64,000 nucleotides of DNA from Amyloporia xantha (Eukaryota; Basidiomycota; Agaricomycetes; Polyporales; Adustoporiaceae), in the NCBI GenBank assembly GCA_036971615.1, contig JAYKKR010000020.1:248001-312000 (forward strand). Reading direction: 5' to 3'. The position numbers were made by a program, and so were the translations under genes. Shown piece after piece: positions 11,190 through 21,652 of the stretch; the first letter of the stretch is position 1; every line of letters begins with the position of its first letter. The notes beneath the pieces were generated by a model that saw only the letters and a list, made by a program, of their open reading frames with translations, ran no database searches and had not been told where the DNA came from.

Positions 11190-11778
11190 TCCGCGGGATG
11201 ACCAGCTTGACACTGGGAATTATGAATGTGAGCGTTGACGGTTCTGCGATCACTCCTTACGCGTGTTCATCCTATTCTCTCTCAAGGCTTCAGGGCTATC
11301 ACGGAGGTGTCTCTCCGTTGTTCGCGGTCTTTACGAGTTCTCGGCAAATCTGTGGTATCTCTATTGGAATTATATCCGCGACAGCAGTCCCTTGGTCGTC
11401 TATACAGCAGTGAATGTCCTGCGAGCTGCATTCTTCGCTTCAGAATTGTTTGTATTATGCGCTCCGCAATTCAAGACAGATGGTCGAATGGAACTCACGT
11501 GATGTTCTGGGTTCCTGTAAGAGGATCCAAGACGGCCTAAGCCTGGCGGGACAAGACGGTCATATGCTCTTAGAGTTCGTCAGATGTCCAGCTCACTCCA
11601 GACTTCTTAGGGTCAGTAGCCGTCGCCATTCAGGAATACGCCGCCTTCTCTGTGATGCCCTATATAAACCGTCTTAGTGCGCTCCCACCCACCTAGACTC
11701 TCTACCCGCACACGATCACCCCCGACAGTGTAGCCTCCTATTGTTCCCCTATCTCATCTCCATCCCGTTCCACCGACG
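11190..11778. other. Upstream region of the small Cys-rich gene, possible membrane-protein relic
   Basis: 11235-11540 holds overlapping frames. The one at 11263-11502 has helical, hydrophobic-looking text (SANLWYLYWNYIRDSSPLVV, then YTAVNVLRAAFF) that recalls a transporter fragment, but nothing extends it. A TATA box lies at 11660-11667. Confidence 0.3.
11660..11667 (+). promoter_or_regulatory. TATA box of the small Cys-rich gene
   Basis: TATATAAA lies 112 bp upstream of the ATG at 11779 and is followed by a pyrimidine-rich stretch typical of fungal transcription starts. Confidence 0.5.
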
Positions 11779-12249
11779 ATGTCAGACACCAGCGTTGCAT
11801 CCGTCGAGATCAACGACGCTCTTTTCTGCCCTCATTTCAAGGAGGTGGTAAGTCGGACGACGTTCCCTATCTCGAGCAGGCCTTTCACTTACATTGCGCT
11901 CGTAGTGTGCCGAGTGCTCCTTCGACGGACGGGAGGAGAACGATACCTTCTTCGGCGTCAGTGGTCAACCTGTGTTACGGGCTGCTTGGACGTCATTAAT
12001 TTGAAGTGATCTGCAGTTTGACCCAATCGACCGCGAAGGTATAGAAGCCCCCGCTTCTAGTATCACCAAGGACGGTCAGTATCAGTGCAAGAAGCACGGG
12101 TCCGCCGGTAAGCCTTGTTATTCGCATCATCTGCCTGCTGTCGTGTATTGAGCACTATCGACGTAGCTTGCACTCAATGTTACGGGTGGAAGAAGCAGAT
12201 CAACAGGGCCCGGACAGCAGCTAAGAAGGCTGGTAAGAAGTCGTCGTGA
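11779..12249 (+). CDS. Small Cys-rich protein (97 aa), possible zinc binder
   Basis: Four exons (11779-11847, 11906-11956, 12017-12107, 12167-12249) with canonical splice sites add up to exactly 98 codons including the stop. The spliced protein pairs CPHFKEVCAEC in its N-terminal third with CKKHGSAACTQCYGWKKQ near its C-terminus, so Cys/His residues could form one zinc site. Between them lie DGREENDTFFGFDPIDREG and a short linker, and the tail is Lys-rich (RTAAKKAGKKSS). I do not recognise a named domain. The clean exon structure and the upstream TATA box support a real gene, probably a conserved basidiomycete protein of unknown function. Confidence 0.72.
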
Positions 12250-12525
12250 GCGTAATATGGACCAGGTGTCAGGCAGCCCCTTGGGGTATTCGAAGTTGAA
12301 TTGCGCATGTACTTATATGAGTCAATGTATATTATGCGGTCTGCATGAGTTTGGAATCAGTTGTTCAGTTGCCAAGAACACAGCCTACGTTTTACCCCGG
12401 AAGCGTGTTACATGCGTGCAGGGCAATGCATTATGGATGTCAATATGATATCATACTGTTCGTGTGCCCGTCCGGTCGGATGTGGGTTCGCTCTTTGAGA
12501 TACGACTGACTTTCAACCACGTCAG

Positions 12526-13834
12526 CTACCTCTGACAGAGTACAATAAAACCCTCTATCCGTATTTGTTGATCCCGTACGTTGGGCAAGCGCTCCATAAC
12601 TATTTCTTCGACACGGGGCGGCTCGTGACACGTTTCGAACAGAGTGCTGTAGACGAAGAATGCGACAATTTTAACGACCAAGCCTGGTAGGCGCTTAGCG
12701 AGGATGACCAGATGCTCATCAATCTGGGGCCAATTGAGATGGTCGAGGTTAGACACGTCCGACAGATGAAGGGTGAACCTAATTGTCCGCAATTCGGGCG
12801 AACGGACGCTGGAGAGCAGCGCGGGTACCCATTGGAACGTCTGCTGTGTGAAGGTGGCGAATGTCAAGTGAATCTGGCCGATGTGCAAGAGCGAAAGGCG
12901 TGTGTTATGCTGCAGATCGAGTTGATGTGAAACTATGCTGAGATGTGAGACTAAAAATCCATGAGCCCACGCGTTGACGCTCACCGTCATCCGCGTATGT
13001 CCCAAATATCTGGAGATGCTCCAGGGATGCACCCACCTCGCGCAACAAGTCTCGTACGAGTGTTGTATCATGACCCATAAGCCAGCCTAGGCTCAGTTTA
13101 CGCATTTGCAGCTGGGACGGACCGCTGCAAAGCCACCGCACCAGAAGCTCCGAATAAGATGACCACTGCAGCGTCATGTCTTGAATCAATACACCACTGC
13201 GCATTACTTCTGTCCGCAAGAGTTCTTCACGAGTGGGGATACTCGACCGAGGTCTGGTTAGACCACCGGAGATGTGAAGGGTTGTGAGTCTCTCGTACGC
13301 ATTCAAGACGGATATGAGGTCTTGTGCTTGACTTAGAACAAGCCTGCGGCAATAAACAGCCTTGACTTGTGGCAGATAAGTACGTAGGGCCAGTTTGAGC
13401 GAGCCGAAGAGGGATCCTCCTTCCACGCAGAGGATCTCGACCGTCTTTAGACGTCGCAAGAAGCGTCGCAAATCAGGACCCGTCCAGCTGGGATGGATTT
13501 CCGCAGAGGATACGCTGTTTGCGATTATCAACTGGTGAACATACAGAGCGACGTTAACAAGTGTGGGCAGGGAGGGGGATAGCATGGATCCGAAGTCAGG
13601 CGGATTGGTGTCGGAATTGGACGCGACATGCAGTCGGAAAGTACGGAAGAGATGGTAGCGTGTAGATGGGAGCCACAAGCGATATGAGAGACTGCAGGCG
13701 CGCAGAGCAGCAGTGTCATTCCATAGGTAATCAAGGATCTGATCCCATATTTCGGGAGGGATTTTTGTTCCATGATCTTGCTCCCTACTTAAACCTCCTG
13801 AAAGACATCGTGTCAATTGTATCGTAGCTAACAC
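12526..13834 (-). CDS. F-box protein with LRR-like region
   Basis: Probable SCF adaptor. From the start at 13834 the protein reaches TKIPPEIWDQILDYLW followed by LRACSLSYRLWLPSTRYHLF, a standard basidiomycete F-box (residues about 20-60). The rest is a series of Leu-rich segments (TVEILCVEGGSLFG, RLTTLHISGGL, LEHLQIFGTY) consistent with a divergent LRR solenoid. An intron at about 12913-12985 (donor GTGAGC, acceptor TGCAG) joins TYADDG to HNTRLSLLHIGQIHLTF. The stop is at 12526. An ATG near 13773 is a less likely start because it is in another frame. The target is unknown. Confidence 0.7.
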
Positions 13835-14417
13835 CGAAGCACTGACCTTGACCTGCTGCTGCCAACTCCATCAAAAATAATTAATGAGATTCCAGGAATG
13901 CTTGCACTGAACCCCTTGTAGCACAGAGAAGATGTTTATCGCTCCGGTCAAAGACCAAAACCAAGGACAAGTACGAGATGCCACTTGAGTTGCGCTCCAC
14001 GGAACGCGTCCACAGCAATCACGTGACAAAACGCGATCGTAGTAGATATACCCAGGCAGGGGACCACTGTGATGCATTATGAGATTGTCTACTCTTGTAC
14101 TACATCTGTTGCATCCGAATTTTGCCCTACATAGGATAGGCTAGCGCTCCAGCCATGGTTGCTCTTCCTGCTAATCTTCCATGCCGGCTCGCAAATCTCC
14201 CCACGATAAGAGGCACACATCTCCTCATTCTGCAATTCGAAGAGTGCAAGAAACCATTTCTATCCCAGACAATTAATATATGCGAGGATTCTTGGATATC
14301 TTATTCCGGGGGGGGGGGGGTCATCAGATGGGGCCCAAGCAGCCGTTGCCCGCGATGTGGTTTCTTGTACAGGAGACGAACAGAATGCCGAATTGGTAGC
14401 TGTCGGGAAGATGCACT
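13835..14417. other. Intergenic region with a 13-G homopolymer
   Basis: No gene supported. A run of 13 G (14308-14320) lies within it and could be unstable or prone to sequencing error. Short frames on both strands have no recognisable content. Confidence 0.4.
14308..14320 (+). repeat. Homopolymer run of 13 G
   Basis: Thirteen consecutive G bases, the longest homopolymer I noticed in the window. It may form G-rich structure, or its length may be imprecise. Confidence 0.8.
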
Positions 14418-15378
14418 TTGACTATCATATTCGTCCGTGTAAGCTCTCACCTTCGCCTCCTTTTTCGCGACTCGAATGATGACGGTCTGCGGTCAGGAAG
14501 TCTAAAGGCCGGACGCCCACCCTGTCCACGCATCCTTCTCAGCCGTCACTCGCGAAGAGATGATCATAGACATACCGAAAGAGCCTCCCCATTCACACCA
14601 GTAGGCGAAGAAAATTGTGAGTGCATCTCGCCATACTCCTTTGTCGTCCCGCACACCATCCCGACCATCCTCAAGGCTTTGGTTAGGGATGACTTCCAAT
14701 GTCTTGTCACTGGGGCTTTGGAAGCTTCTACGGTAGAAAAAGATATCGAATTGAAGCGATTAGCAAAGGACGAAAAGAGGCTCGTGGTAGCTACGCAATG
14801 CGCGCTCCCGGAAGCCACGAACATGAACATTTCCGCCAATGGGAATGGCGACAAAGTGGTGCAGTGTGACTACGCTACTTCTATCTGGGCAGTCATGGAG
14901 GGGTTTGGCTACACAAGTCTGTACTCGGAACTCATTGGCAGCCGCATGAGTCGTCTGGACTCTGGAGAACGTCTTGATACTGAAAGGCAATATGCATCAT
15001 TGGTTCGATAACCTGAAACTCTGGTTCGAGCTCGTAGTCAGTGACGCATTACTCTCCGAGTCGTGCATGGTATTGCTGCTTGATCCTTTTTTCATAGGAC
15101 GCACCCCATAAATACGACATTATATTCCTGGACTCAACGTATGCCCCGCCAAATGCCAAGACCACTATGACATTCAAGACGCCAGACCCAGTGAAGCTGC
15201 CGCTCCCATCGCCAGTCTACCTCAGTATTCATGCTGCATGTGCCCGAGTTGCCAACCAGTCGGGAGCGAATAAGTATATCGACATTGCATCTTGGAGGAG
15301 CTCGAACACACAAGTGTTCTCTCCGACAATGGCGGCTCTGCCGAGCTACTCGAGCATGCCCTCCTTACTGTAGGCCAA
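14418..15378 (+). pseudogene. Decayed HNH-nuclease-family gene
   Basis: The window holds scattered blocks of the HNH endonuclease-type family common in Agaricomycetes. ILKALVRDDFQCLVTGALE corresponds to the first conserved Cys block, QCALPEATNMNIS to the Cys/His block (with the usual His missing after QCA), and YATSIWAVMEGFGYTSLYSE follows. TLENVLIL...NMHHWFDNLKLWFEL is the characteristic HHWFD block but lies in another frame, so a shift occurs near 14955-14975. After YIDIASW a second shift near 15290 is needed to reach LEELEHTSVLSDNGGSAELL. Two frameshifts and a lost catalytic-type His mean it is very likely non-functional. Its 5' limit is uncertain. Confidence 0.6.
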
Positions 15379-15952
15379 CACGCCCGGGCGTTGTGATATG
15401 TGTTGTGATATGTATCATCATTGTCTCTCAATCATGTCATTATATGAGAGGAAAACCGAGAGCAGTTTGTTATGACGGGCTGTCCATTGGCTGCCAGTGA
15501 GACGTGTGATCGTGCGAGGGGTGCACTTACTATAATACTACCTCCTGCGAAGGTTGAAGGACTTAATTTAAAGTATCAACTCTAGATCTGCTCACAGGAG
15601 ACTACTGCAACTGGGCTTCCAGTCCTCAACGAGACCGCAAACGTGCAATGACTAGTGCTGGCCATGCGCCTTTGTGTTTACTATGGTAATGCTGGCGCTG
15701 CTCCGCCGATTCTGCCGTAATATAGACAGGGGGCTGTACAGAGTTTTACATATTCGCTATTCCAGGCGCTCTCGTCAGTCATCCTCTCGATCTCGTCATG
15801 CTGCCGCAACCGCGGATGACAGTGACACCGCCTTGCATTCGTCCAGATCCAAATGGGTCGTATGATGTCGCTTGACATACAAAAGCCTCTACGTTGCTTG
15901 CCAACTAGTCAGCATCACCCCTCCACCTCTCATCCCAACAAATATCCCTGCA
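15379..15952. other. Upstream region of the cystathionine lyase gene
   Basis: No gene supported. CT-rich sequence close to 15900-15950 is typical of a fungal 5' UTR. Confidence 0.4.
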
Positions 15953-17429
15953 ATGTCCCCCGTCTTGTACAACGGTGAAACAAATGGTCATTCCAGCGGC
16001 CTTATCAAACCACACTTGGATGGCTTTGGGACGCGAGCGATCCACGTTGGATCAGACCCGAATCCAGAGACGGGCGCTGTCATCCCATCCATATCCTTGA
16101 GCACGACCTACAAGCAGAACGGTGTCGGCAAGCACAAGGTATGTGAACACTTTCCAACCCAGCCCCAGAGAGCACCGATCGAGGTGCCCTATGGAGAGGT
16201 GTCGACTATGCTCGTTCATATTCTCATGATGCTTGACAGGGTTTCGAATATTCTCGCTCGGGTAACCCCAATCGTAATGCTCTCGAAGAGACTCTTGCAT
16301 CCTTGGAGTCTGGCGGTGCGCACGCCCTTGCGTTTGCCTCGGGATCGGCTACGACAGCCACTGTATTGCAGTCTCTCGGACCTGATGCGCACGTCGTGAG
16401 CGTGAACGACGTATATGGCGGGACGTTCCGCTATATGTCGCGGGTCGCTACCGAGAATCAGGGCCTTCAGACGACGTTCGTGGACCTAGAGAATGCCGAC
16501 GACGAAACGATCTTGGCAGCGTTTCGTCCTAATACTAAGGTAGGCCGCTCAAGCTCTCTACTGTCGGTGACTGATCTCACGCGTCACCGTAGCTAATTTG
16601 GATAGAATCGCCAACGAACCCGACTCTGCGCTTGATAGATATTCCCCGCATCGTTTCTCTCGCACATTCGACTGCGTCCGCACCCATCGTCCTCGTCGAC
16701 AACACGTTCCTGTCACCGTTCTACTCGTCGCCGCTACTGCAGGGTGCGGACATTGTGCTGCACAGCCTGACGAAGTACGTGAATGGGCACTCGGACGTAG
16801 TGATGGGGGCTCTGATCCTGCCGGCGCACCGCGCGGCGCTGACCGAGAAGCTGCGCTTCCTGCAGAACGCGATCGGAGCGGTGCCGAGCGCGTATGACTG
16901 CTGGCTGGCCCAACGCGGAGCGAAGACGCTGCACCTGCGGATGAAGGCACATGGCTCGAACGCGCTGGCGGTGGCGAAGGCGCTGCAGCGGTCGCCGTGG
17001 GTCGAGGAGGTCATATATCCGGGGCTCGCGTCTCACCCGCGAAACGACCTCGCGTACCGCTCGCTCTCACCGCACGCACGCAAGTTCGTGGATGCGTATG
17101 TGAGCGGAACCGGGGAGGACAGGAGTGATGGGTTCCCGTATGGCGGGATGATTTCTTTCAGGATACGAGGTGGGGCGGAGGAGGCAGATAAGTTCCTCAC
17201 GGCCACGCGTCTGTTCACTCTGGCGGAATCGCTCGGTGGCGTTGAGAGTCTGGCGGAGTTGCCTGCGCAGATGACGCATGGGAGTATCCCAGTGGCTGAA
17301 CGGGCGCTTTTGGGCATTGGTGACAACCTAATCCGCCTGTCGGTCGGCGTTGAAGAGGAGGAGGACCTGGTTGCGGATGTAGAACAGGCGTTGGAGGCAG
17401 CTGTTGGTTCCTCTCGTGTATCTGTATAA
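15953..17429 (+). CDS. CYS3: Cystathionine gamma-lyase-type PLP enzyme
   Basis: PLP-dependent Cys/Met metabolism enzyme, most likely cystathionine gamma-lyase (cystathionine to cysteine, 2-oxobutyrate and ammonia) in cytosolic transsulfuration. Three exons (15953-16138, 16240-16539, 16593-17429) give 440 residues. Landmarks are FGTRAIHVGSDPNPETGAVI near the start, GFEYSRSGNPNRNALEETLA (the YSR.GNP.R block), ALAFASGSATT (phosphate-binding loop), LIWIESPTNPTL, VLVDNTF (Asp contacting the cofactor) and HSLTKYVNGHSDVVMG, whose Lys (about residue 223) binds PLP. The C-terminal block ESLAELPAQMTHGSIP is the family's substrate-side signature. The start at 15953 gives the best length; an in-frame ATG at 15872 would add 27 residues. 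Cystathionine beta-lyase or gamma-synthase activity cannot be excluded. Its last 187 bp are copied at 20921-21107. Confidence 0.88.
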
Positions 17430-17526
17430 GAGTAGTAATTGTAACGAATGTATTCTGGGCCCTTAGAGAATTGACATGATGACAGTATTATTTTCTCGTT
17501 AAATGCAGTCAATGCTCACAAGAATA

Positions 17527-20289
17527 CTATACATCAGGGGGCATACCAAGACACCGCATGAACGTTTCGTACGTGACAATGTCATTGCGCTTTTTGATCT
17601 TCTCCTTCATTTCCGCCTCAATAGAATTCTGCAGGCCCCCATCGTAGATCCCTTCCTCTTCCAGAATTTCCCTATGTACGCGCAGTAACGCTATCTCCTG
17701 CCATTCCAATAATGCCTTCTGGAACAGAAAGTGCAGTCGAAGAATCCAGCCTCTCTCAACCGCCTTGTAGTCTGAATGCGCATGGCGAAATAATGCCTGT
17801 TGCTCAAGTCCACCATCATCCTGAAGGAATTGCTTTTTGTTAACTCCGATTGTATTCAAGTTCGGGTGTTCCCAAGCCTCAAGACGTCTGCACGTCTGGG
17901 TTTCCGGATCATAGACAGCGCAGAACCATACAAGAAGGAAGAAAAATGACTCGAGATCATGACGGTATCGGTGTAAAGGCGGAGGGGTCCATGTCAGTAA
18001 TTCGACGGCCATGAATGGTCCGGTTCCCGTAGGATATCGAGGCGGTCGGGAAGATTCGTCCTCGCCCTTCGGATTTTCCTCCTTTTGCTCGTCTTGGCTG
18101 TTCGTGTCGGTGTCCTGTTGCTGCGTAGCGTCAGAGGAAACGTTCCCTTCCCTTTTCGGAGTCGGCTTGGGCCCGGGTGGTGCTCCGACAAGTGCCTCGT
18201 CTTCCTCTGCTTCGGCCTTCGGATCTGTACGTACTGCAAGATCCCAATCACACATCACGCCCAAAACTTGGCCGTTGACCCTCTGGAACATGACATTATT
18301 TGCACTAATGTCCCGATGGAGAATCGAGGACGTCTGCCACACCCAGTGGTGCCCTAAAAACATCAATGACAGCTGCCGGTACACGAACATGTGGTGACAT
18401 ACCTCGTACAACGTCGACAAAGACCTTCTTGAACTCGTCAATACTCCGCACAGTCTGCAGGGGTTCATACTCGTCGAGGATGAGCATGCGGAAGACACGC
18501 TCATTATACGGCGGCAGATCCTCCATGAACGCCCTCGGTAGTTCCATATCCGCCATAGTGCGAGTCACCGAACACTTCATATCGACAACGTGTTGCAAAT
18601 ATTGCGGTGTCTTCTCCTTGAGCTCCTGGCGGATGGCCCTGATGAAAACGTCTTCTGCCCGTTCCCCCGTCTGCCAAGCAATTTTCGCTATCAGACGACG
18701 CGCACCGAAGTGTTTCTTGGTGTTCCCAATCGCTTTGAGGCGTATGACCGTGGTCCCGCGGCCGATAGCTCCAGCTTCAGTGTACACCGCGCGCTCATGA
18801 TCCACCACAAACTGCATCGCATCCAATGAACGACCACAATCATCTATAGCTTGATCCTTGTCGATTATTAGTTTCGCACCTTTGTAAGAGTGGAAGGTAG
18901 TTGACGGAAACTTGAGGAACGGGCAGAATCCGAGTGAAGGCAGGTCTGAAGAATAGATTGCAGCCACCACTAAGAGTAGCAAGTGGGACTTCTCGACAAA
19001 GTTGAACGACTGCGACTGGACGACTCCCATACGGTCGAGGTACCACAGTTTGACGTCTTGGTTCTCTATCGTCAAGCCAGTAGCGTACGAGCGCACATTA
19101 TGAGACATCATTTCGTTCAAGTATCTGGCTGTTTGCACCTCGTTCACGGTCAGTGGCGTTGCATCAGTATCGTTCGAAGTATGGAACACTTTGGATAAAG
19201 CATTCTTGTCCGGGACGGTACCACGAGGTCGCTTCGTCGGACGGTTGTTCAAGTCGACCGTTGAAGCCTTCCGTTTTCTTGTATTAATGGGGCTGAGCAG
19301 TTTGTTCGTTGTTGGAGTTACCAAAGATAATGCAGTCTAAAGTGGTAATATGAGAACGGCGAACAGATCCGCAAGCCTTATCATTTACCTTGTTCAACAC
19401 GTCCAGACTGATCGGAAAATCTTGATTGCCCGTGTAGCCAGCTAATATCCATGCTGTATCACATTCAGTTTTCTTCACTTCTCCGCACACGAGGCAGCAG
19501 TCCCAATGTTGCTCGTCGTTTCCTTTGATTGTGCTCCACTGCAGGTCGGGCTTGATTGTGGCGTGATTTTGACCCAATACTTTGTCCTTCATGTTTACCA
19601 CATCCATCGCAATTTTTAGTTTCGCGCGATTTGGATATGGAACAAGATGTCCAGAAGATGGAGACGGGAACAGCTGCTCCCGGAGGTTATCAATGATAGC
19701 GACTAGATCCGGGTATGATTTCTCTTCACCCTGACAAGCCATATACGCTTTCACGTGGCTGTACGACAGCCAGTATCCAGCTCTGCGTCTAGGAATGTTT
19801 TCAGGCTTGAACTTCCAGACCTTCGTCACGAATTCTACGACGTCCATTCCGCGGCGAACCCTTTCGGGAAATTCGTTGCGCAAGAATTGGTGTTCTAGGG
19901 CATTTGTGGCACCTGGAGCGCTATTAGCACTAGCAACAGCTCTCGCCTTGGGCGGCGTAGATTTTGGCATTGGTGTGACTGTTTGAAACCTCAATTATAT
20001 GCTTATAAAGTGTTAGTTGGGAATGCCACTTGCATTTTATCTCATCACAACGACTCGTGACGAGACTACTTGGATTGACATCAAGTGTGGGCGCTGAAGT
20101 CCAAGCCTTTTCACGTTGATAACCACGCGCATTGTAAGTCGCGTTGTCGTTGTCTGCCCGGATGAAATCCGTGTCGCGATAACATGACACATTGTTTTCG
20201 AACATTATTTGCCAACGATGGCGGATCCAGAAGGTGTAGTGGGTTGCCTTTATTTGCAAACAGGTCTTCTTGAGAAAGTCGACAGTCAA
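17527..20289 (-). CDS. FunK1-type fungal protein kinase, copy 1 (intact)
   Basis: Member of the FunK1 kinase family expanded in mushrooms; substrates are unknown. Exon 1 starts at 20289 (MTVDFLKKTCLQ) and carries FWIRHRWQIMFENN and YRDTDFIRADNDN; the ATG used by copies 2 and 3 is absent here. Exon 2 (about 19985-19390) has KSYPDLVAIIDNLREQLFP and LVCGEVKKTECDTAWILAG. Exon 3 (about 19320-18403) has PLTVNEVQTARYLNEMMSHN, then AGAIGRGTTVIRLKA (Gly-rich loop side) and RMLILDEYEPLQ (hinge side). A 49-bp intron (18354-18402) precedes exon 4 with SILHRDISANNVMF (HRD loop), VLGVMCDWDLA (DWD in the DFG position, usual for this family) and TGTGPFMAVELL. An acidic linker (PKAEAEEDEALV) follows the DWD block. 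The frame is open throughout. It is convergent with the lyase and divergent from the truncated F-box/NTase copy. Confidence 0.87.
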
Positions 20290-20605
20290 AGCCGTGTAAG
20301 GAAAGTAGGAGTCTTCAGGAATCAGTGTGGCCTTGCGCGTCGCGGACCCACGGTCTGTCGCGGTTGTGGCTGGTGTAACGGCACGCTCACGTGCCAGATC
20401 AGATCGTTAACGTTGTGGGGCAAATGATAGTACTCCCCGGTATCCCAGCCAGTTCGACCGCCGTACGTACTCCTCTTCATGAGAAAGCTTCCGTAGTAGA
20501 TAATATCTATCTTTAAGTTTGTGAAAACTTATTTTTCCCGTTCAATTTGACTGATTTCAGGTTGCGTATCTCAGAAGCACCAGCCATCAAGCTTGCATAA
20601 AGGCC

Positions 20606-20920
20606 ATGCAAGTTGACAAAGGTCCGGACGATGTTGTAGATGCCTTCAAGGATGCCTTCAACAGACATCCAATATACGATAAGATCCTGTCGTATCTTTC
20701 TCCTGCATCACTCATTCGTCTCGGCCGAGCCAGCAAACTGACTCTGAATGCTGTGCAAGACTTCTCCTATCGTGCTTTCGACATCAACTGCTCTCCGTCT
20801 CGCTTTATTTCCGATCCCATCGCATTTCGCATACTGCAAGCACGCACCGGCACGGTAGTATCCGGCTCTTTTGCTCTGCAGTTCTTCCACAGGACATTTT
20901 ATCCAGAATCAGACTTGGAC
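20606..20920 (+). pseudogene. F-box/NTase-like gene copy 1, truncated by the duplication junction
   Basis: The start and the first 105 codons match copy 2 (24691), including the F-box-like DKILSYLSPASLIRLGRA and the motif SGSFALQFF...ESDLD. At 20920 homology ends and the frame runs into the copied lyase tail, where a TGA stops it at once. It lacks the rest of the NTase-like region and the whole second exon, so it is a broken remnant made by the tandem duplication. Confidence 0.85.
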
Positions 20921-21107
20921 TGAGAGTCTGGCGGAGTTGCCTGCGCAGATGACACATGGGAGTATCCCAGTGGCTGAACGGGCCCTTTTGGGCATTGGTG
21001 ACAACCTAATCCGCCTGTCGATCGGCGTTGAAGAGGAGGAGGACCTAGTTGCGGATGTAGAACAGGCGTTGGAGGCAGCTGTTGGTCCCTCTGGTGTATC
21101 TGTGTAA
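20921..21107 (+). pseudogene. Orphan 3' fragment of the cystathionine lyase gene
   Basis: Copy of 17243-17429 with 7 mismatches in 187 bases by my count, ending at the same stop region (SGVSV versus SRVSV). It keeps SLAELPAQMTHGSIPVAERA but has no promoter or upstream exons. Similarity continues about 50 bp past the stop. It marks the left end of unit 2. Confidence 0.9.
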
Positions 21108-21652
21108 GAGTATCAATTGTGACGAATGTATTCTGCGTCCTTAGAGAATTGACGTACGTAAGGATATTCTGTATAGGTATTACTGTGTTTAATCTACAGT
21201 TTGATGATCCTGGTGAGCATTCGTCAACCGCGCTACCATGATCTGAATAATCCAGGAATGCCGCTATCATCTTAGGGATATTGCTGGCTCAATAATATCA
21301 CTTCCACAAGTTTGCGACGAGAAGCGTGAATGCGTTGTTAGGTAAAGACTGCTTACGGTTCGAATGAGCAGCACCGCCGGCGGACTGATGAGGGAGCAGT
21401 GGAACAAGGCATATACTGTCCTTGTAATCTGACTGCAAGCTCGCACTGCAACACCGATGTCAGGTCTGAGATCTGAGGCCTGAGGCCTGATTAGTGAATA
21501 CTGAATTCTCTCCTCAATCGAATTCGCCCCAACCTTCGTACGTTAATGAACTCGTGATATGGCGACAAAATATAGGATATTCTTTAGGGCAGCGAGGCGA
21601 TGTAACCACCGAACATAAGTACAAGTAGATGTAGGTATTGCTCATAGAAGTA

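Larger units (their letters stand above)
17243..20920. repeat. Tandem duplication, unit 1
   Basis: Left unit of a tandem segmental duplication: last 187 bp of the lyase gene, FunK1 copy 1 (minus) and the 5' part of an F-box/NTase gene (plus). The junction with unit 2 is visible at 20920/20921, where the NTase frame stops being homologous to its paralogue after ESDLD and the lyase sequence TGAGAGTCTGGCGGAG restarts. Confidence 0.85.

Noticed and set aside
11235..11540. Possible ABC-transporter-like membrane fragment
   Set aside because: The hydrophobic text is suggestive but short and isolated, with no nucleotide-binding motifs nearby; mentioned only within the intergenic entry.
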